Shown one piece after another: positions 12,776 to 15,549 of a stretch of DNA of 15,549 nucleotides (position 1 is the first letter of the stretch; each line of letters starts with the position of its first letter). Made by a program: the position numbers and the translations under genes. The stretch is from JBHHYU01 sp046757725 (GTDB lineage Bacteria; Desulfobacterota; Binatia; UBA9968): contig JBHHYU010000071.1 in NCBI GenBank assembly GCA_046757725.1, positions 1 to 15,549 of the forward strand, written 5' to 3'. The notes beneath the pieces are model-generated. The model was not told the DNA's origin. It saw only the letters and a list, made by a program, of their open reading frames with translations, and searched no databases.

Positions 12776-13876
12776 ATGGCAAGGATCTCTACTTTTGATG
12801 ATTGGATAGAGTATTTTCGTGAGTGGCAGAAGGACATTGGCTACGATTCCGCTCGCTTAGGTAACTATCAATTCGAGACCAAGCTCGGTGAACTTCACAC
12901 ACCGGAAATTGAGTTTGGGGATTTTAAAGGTCGGCGAAAGTGGGAAAGGATCGCGCAGATTCCGAATCAAACGATCCGTGATGGGTTGCTGAACCTGATC
13001 GTCTATCAGGGCGATACAGAGTTTGCCTCAGTGGAGCAACAGCGAAACCTCGTGGATACTGCCCCGACAGATTACGATCGTCAGTCGCTGATTCGAGTCA
13101 ACAGTGAAGAGATGCGCCACGGGTGGCAGATGTGCTATCTCCTGGTCAACCATTTTGGTGACTCCGGAAAGCTTGAGGCACAGAAACTCCTGGAGCGCAG
13201 AGCATTCAAGGGTGAACGGCTATTAGGCTCCTTTAACGCTCCAGTAAAAAATTGGCTTGACTTTTTCACCTATACCCAGTTTATAGATCGGGACGGTAAG
13301 TATCAGCTCACGATGTTGACCCATTCTTCATTCGCTCCCCTGGCACAAAGCGTATCTACCATGCTCAAGGAGGAGTTTTTTCACCTCTTCACTGGAAATA
13401 CCGGCCTCACGCGTATCATTAGGGCGGGCAAGATTCCCATCCCGGTCGTTCAGAAATATTTCAATAAATGGCTATCGACAGCCTTCGATCTCTTTGGCAC
13501 GGACCATTCTTCATCCGCTCATTGGGCTTACGTCTGGGGCTTGAAGGGCCGCTTTGACGAGCATGAGGCAAAGGAACCGGCAGCCAAGGACCGGCTCAAC
13601 GATCTGGCTCGAACGCACTACTTTGCCGAGTGTCAGAACCTAATAGTAGGGTTGAACCAATATGTGCCGGCAGACCAGCCGAGGCTCTTTGTTCCGGATC
13701 TGAAATTCCGGCGATCCATTGGCGAATATGCCGGAAAAACGTATAGCTTAAAGGGTGAGCCTCTTTCCGCGGAGGAGTATCAGAAACATCTCGTTGATGT
13801 CCTCCCAAATCCTGAAGATGAACGCCTCCTCGACGAGACCTTTAAGACAAAAGATTGGGTTCTCCAGATGAATTGA
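12776..13876 (+). CDS. BoxB-like diiron oxygenase (benzoyl-CoA 2,3-epoxidase family), short form
   Basis: A 366-residue ferritin-like class I diiron protein. Segments matching BoxB as I know it: QGDTEFASVEQQRNL (78-92), TAPTDYDRQSLIRVN (95-109), NWLDFFTYTQFIDRDGKYQL (159-178) and AFDLFGTDHSSS (236-247). Candidate iron ligands are E82, E112 and H115 (EExRH), D171, E200 and H203 (EExxH); their spacing follows BoxB. BoxB epoxidises the ring of benzoyl-CoA using O2 and electrons from BoxA. This protein is about 100 residues shorter, losing part of the N-terminus and a middle or C-terminal insert, so its substrate may be another acyl-CoA. ATG 12776 has a strong AAAGGAG five bases upstream. It leads an operon with ferredoxin-like and NuoF-like genes; BoxA and BoxC are absent. 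PaaA-type oxygenase is the less likely alternative. Confidence 0.82.
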   Translation: MARISTFDDWIEYFREWQKDIGYDSARLGNYQFETKLGELHTPEIEFGDFKGRRKWERIAQIPNQTIRDGLLNLIVYQGDTEFASVEQQRNLVDTAPTDYDRQSLIRVNSEEMRHGWQMCYLLVNHFGDSGKLEAQKLLERRAFKGERLLGSFNAPVKNWLDFFTYTQFIDRDGKYQLTMLTHSSFAPLAQSVSTMLKEEFFHLFTGNTGLTRIIRAGKIPIPVVQKYFNKWLSTAFDLFGTDHSSSAHWAYVWGLKGRFDEHEAKEPAAKDRLNDLARTHYFAECQNLIVGLNQYVPADQPRLFVPDLKFRRSIGEYAGKTYSLKGEPLSAEEYQKHLVDVLPNPEDERLLDETFKTKDWVLQMN

Positions 13877-13910
13877 TCCCTTGCTGTCATCCGCCGGTGT
13901 TCGATTTAAG

Positions 13911-13916
13911 AAGGAG
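13911..13916 (+). promoter_or_regulatory. Shine-Dalgarno deciding the GTG start of the ferredoxin gene
   Basis: AAGGAG is seven bases before GTG 13924. The open frame extends back to ATG 13855, inside the oxygenase gene, but that start has no comparable site and would add 23 residues unlike the family. Confidence 0.65.
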
Positions 13917-13923
13917 AGGTGAA

Positions 13924-14247
13924 GTGAAACAGGTCTGCCTTGTGTGCCAGAACGTCGATTGTAGGAGCCGGGGTTCTGAAGATGTCATGAAAGAACTGGA
14001 AAAGCGAGTCGGCGACAAAGGTCTAGCCGACATCGAGGTCCGGCCCTACATGTGCTTCGGCGCCTGCCAGGAGGGACCTAACGTTGTTCTCTATCCGGAA
14101 AAGAGCTGGTACGCAGGAGTAAAGAAAGAAGACCTGAATGACATCGTGGATCATCTTGCCGGGGGCCCTGATGTCAAGCGACTTGATAAGATCGATGGTT
14201 CACTCAAGGATTTGATCTACCAGCTTCTGGATACGGGAGTTTTTTAG
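13924..14247 (+). CDS. Thioredoxin-fold [2Fe-2S] ferredoxin, NuoE-like minimal form
   Basis: A 107-residue protein from the GTG start. Four cysteines in the NuoE-like arrangement, C8-x4-C13 (CQNVDC) and C44-x3-C48 (CFGAC), would bind a [2Fe-2S] cluster in a thioredoxin fold; C5 is extra. VRPYMCFGACQEGPNVVLYP is the conserved second half. It lacks the N-terminal helical domain of full NuoE (about 160 residues) and looks like the stand-alone ferredoxin domain seen in NAD-dependent hydrogenases and formate dehydrogenases. It lies 47 bp after the BoxB-like gene and 9 bp before the NuoF-like gene, which points to a shared operon. I infer that it shuttles electrons from the flavoprotein to the diiron protein, but a NADH-linked hydrogenase or formate dehydrogenase further downstream would be the alternative partner. 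Confidence 0.8.
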   Translation: MKQVCLVCQNVDCRSRGSEDVMKELEKRVGDKGLADIEVRPYMCFGACQEGPNVVLYPEKSWYAGVKKEDLNDIVDHLAGGPDVKRLDKIDGSLKDLIYQLLDTGVF

Positions 14248-14256
14248 GGGGAGGAG

Positions 14257-15516
14257 ATGGAAGGCATCCTATTTCCAGGGGGCGTGGTGGATGGAAGAGA
14301 AGACCTTAAGCGTTATAGATGTCGTGGCGGCTACAGCGGCCTGGAAAAAGCACTAAAGAAACTCACCGCTGACGCGGTCCTGAAGGAGGTCTTGGACTCC
14401 GGCCTTCAAGGAAGAGGAGGTGCGGGTTTTCTTACGGGGAGAAAATGGGCCTTCACCCGGGAGTGTCCTGAGCAACCCCACTATGTTGTCCTAAACGGAG
14501 GAGAAGACGAACCTGGCAGTAAAAAAGATCGCCTCCTCATGGAGAATCTTCCCCATCTGGTTCTTGAAGGAGTGATCCTGGCCGCTTACGCCGTCGGAGC
14601 ACTGAAGGCCTACCTGTATATTAATGCTCAATATAAGGAAGCCACTCAGAGCATGACGGCTGCTCTGACAGAAGCCAGAGAAGCCGGCTATTGGGGAGAC
14701 GCCATTTTAGGAAGCAGCTTTTCTCTAGAGATTCTTCTGACGCCTGCCCCTCCGAATTATGTCGCCGGTGAAGATACGGCCGCCTTGGAGGTGATCGAAG
14801 AGAAGCAACCTCGGCCACGAGAAAAACCGCCTTTCCCCGCGACCTCGGGTCTTTTTGGGAAACCTACGGCAGTCAACAATGTAGAAACGTTTGCCAATAT
14901 TGCCCCAATCATCGCCCAGGGTTCCCAGTGGTACCGGTCGTTCGGCACTCCTGAAAGTCCAGGTACGATGATATTTTCCTTAAACGAGGACATGAAACGA
15001 CCCGGGATTTATGAACTTCCTTTTGGCACCCCCCTTCGCCGCTTAATCGAAGACTGCGGCGACGGCGTAAAAAATGGCAAGTCCATCCGCGCCATTCTCC
15101 CCGGAGGTCCTTCCTCGGCATTTTTACCCCCTGACAAATTGGATATCCCTTTAGACCATAAATCCCTGCGGGCTGCCGGTTCCACAATCGGATGTGGAGT
15201 GGTCAGTTTGGTGACCGAAGGCACTTGTATCGTGGAAGAAGTTCTAAAGATCGCCGATTTCTTCGCGCGGGAATGCTGCGATCAATGCCCAGCCTGTCGG
15301 ATGGAAACTAATATGCTGGCAGCTATGCTGAAAAAAGTTCAAGCGGGGGAGGGAAATGAAGCCCTTCTGGAACAGTTCAGCAAGGTAGTCAGCTTTAATA
15401 AAGGTAAAGGGTTCTGCAACCTGATCAGCATGCCGGGGCCACCGATCGAGAGCGCCCTCAAGCTCTTCCGCTCAGACTTCGAGTTTCATCTGGCCAACGG
15501 TCACTGCCCGTCGTAA
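14257..15516 (+). CDS. NuoF-like NADH:acceptor oxidoreductase flavoprotein (FMN, [4Fe-4S])
   Basis: A complete 419-residue NuoF-family subunit. FMN/NADH-binding motifs are GRGGAGFLTGRKW (52-64), NGGEDEPGSKKDR (80-92) and YVAGEDTAALEVIE (168-181), followed by REKPPFPA (188-195). An SLBB-like region follows (about 235-320). Cysteines for the N3-type [4Fe-4S] cluster are C341, C344, C347 (CDQCPAC) and C387. It has neither the fused ferredoxin domain of hydrogenase HydB nor the N-terminal thioredoxin domain of HoxF/FdsB; the separate gene before it supplies that part. GGGGGAGG lies directly before ATG 14257. It oxidises NADH through FMN. Respiratory complex I is unlikely as the partner, since no nuoG or other nuo gene is visible, but only 33 bp follow before the window ends. 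Confidence 0.88.
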   Translation: MEGILFPGGVVDGREDLKRYRCRGGYSGLEKALKKLTADAVLKEVLDSGLQGRGGAGFLTGRKWAFTRECPEQPHYVVLNGGEDEPGSKKDRLLMENLPHLVLEGVILAAYAVGALKAYLYINAQYKEATQSMTAALTEAREAGYWGDAILGSSFSLEILLTPAPPNYVAGEDTAALEVIEEKQPRPREKPPFPATSGLFGKPTAVNNVETFANIAPIIAQGSQWYRSFGTPESPGTMIFSLNEDMKRPGIYELPFGTPLRRLIEDCGDGVKNGKSIRAILPGGPSSAFLPPDKLDIPLDHKSLRAAGSTIGCGVVSLVTEGTCIVEEVLKIADFFARECCDQCPACRMETNMLAAMLKKVQAGEGNEALLEQFSKVVSFNKGKGFCNLISMPGPPIESALKLFRSDFEFHLANGHCPS

Positions 15517-15549
15517 AACCCTCACCGCTAGTCCCCGGTTTTTGACCCT

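Noticed and set aside
13855..13923. Upstream ATG start for the ferredoxin gene, overlapping the oxygenase gene
   Set aside because: GTG 13924 has a well-spaced AAGGAG and gives the expected N-terminus just before the first cysteines; the extension is unlike the family.
14257..15516. Respiratory complex I locus
   Set aside because: Only NuoE/NuoF-like modules are present, the NuoE-like one is reduced, and the operon begins with a diiron oxygenase; however, the window ends 33 bp later, so downstream genes were not seen.

Overview
The window looks like a chromosomal segment of a Gram-negative environmental bacterium of moderate GC. The gene set (hydantoinase A/B pair, AmmeMemoRadiSam radical SAM enzyme, GAF-containing PtsP, BoxB-type diiron oxygenase, Rhs remnants, RAYT transposase) would suit Desulfobacterota, NC10 or Nitrospirota-type lineages, but nothing in the sequence fixes the phylum.

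Region 1 (about 1-4960, minus strand) is an accessory island made of Rhs debris. Three partial copies of the same Rhs core follow one another in the same orientation (209-955, 1556-2364 and 4213-4958). Two end in different C-terminal tips, one proline/cysteine-rich and one with a long glycine zipper. The third has lost its tip at the edge of a REP-associated tyrosine transposase element (3114-4211) and also carries an in-frame TAA. Two small membrane proteins (957-1526, 2660-3040) lie between the copies where cognate immunity genes would be expected. Rhs homology starts within a few bases of a neighbour's stop codon twice (at 957-959 and 4963-4965), which looks like repeated tip displacement and decay.

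Region 2 (4963-8713, minus strand) is a tightly coupled hyuA-hyuB pair (hydantoinase/oxoprolinase/acetone-carboxylase family; substrate unknown). A 381-bp divergent gap (8714-9094) holds no recognisable gene.

Region 3 (9095-12646, plus strand) has an AmmeMemoRadiSam radical SAM enzyme and PtsP (GAF plus PEP-protein phosphotransferase).

Region 4 (12703-15516, plus strand) is the most interesting part. A sigma70-like promoter and a palindromic TetR-type operator precede a three-gene operon: a short BoxB-like (benzoyl-CoA epoxidase family) diiron protein, a minimal thioredoxin-fold [2Fe-2S] ferredoxin related to NuoE, and a NuoF-like NADH/FMN/[4Fe-4S] flavoprotein. I read it as a possible NADH-driven acyl-CoA oxygenase in which a NuoE/NuoF pair stands in for the BoxA reductase. 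The operator matches, from memory, the consensus bound by the phenylacetyl-CoA-responsive repressor PaaR of Thermus. Function and regulation are inference; the protein families are clear.
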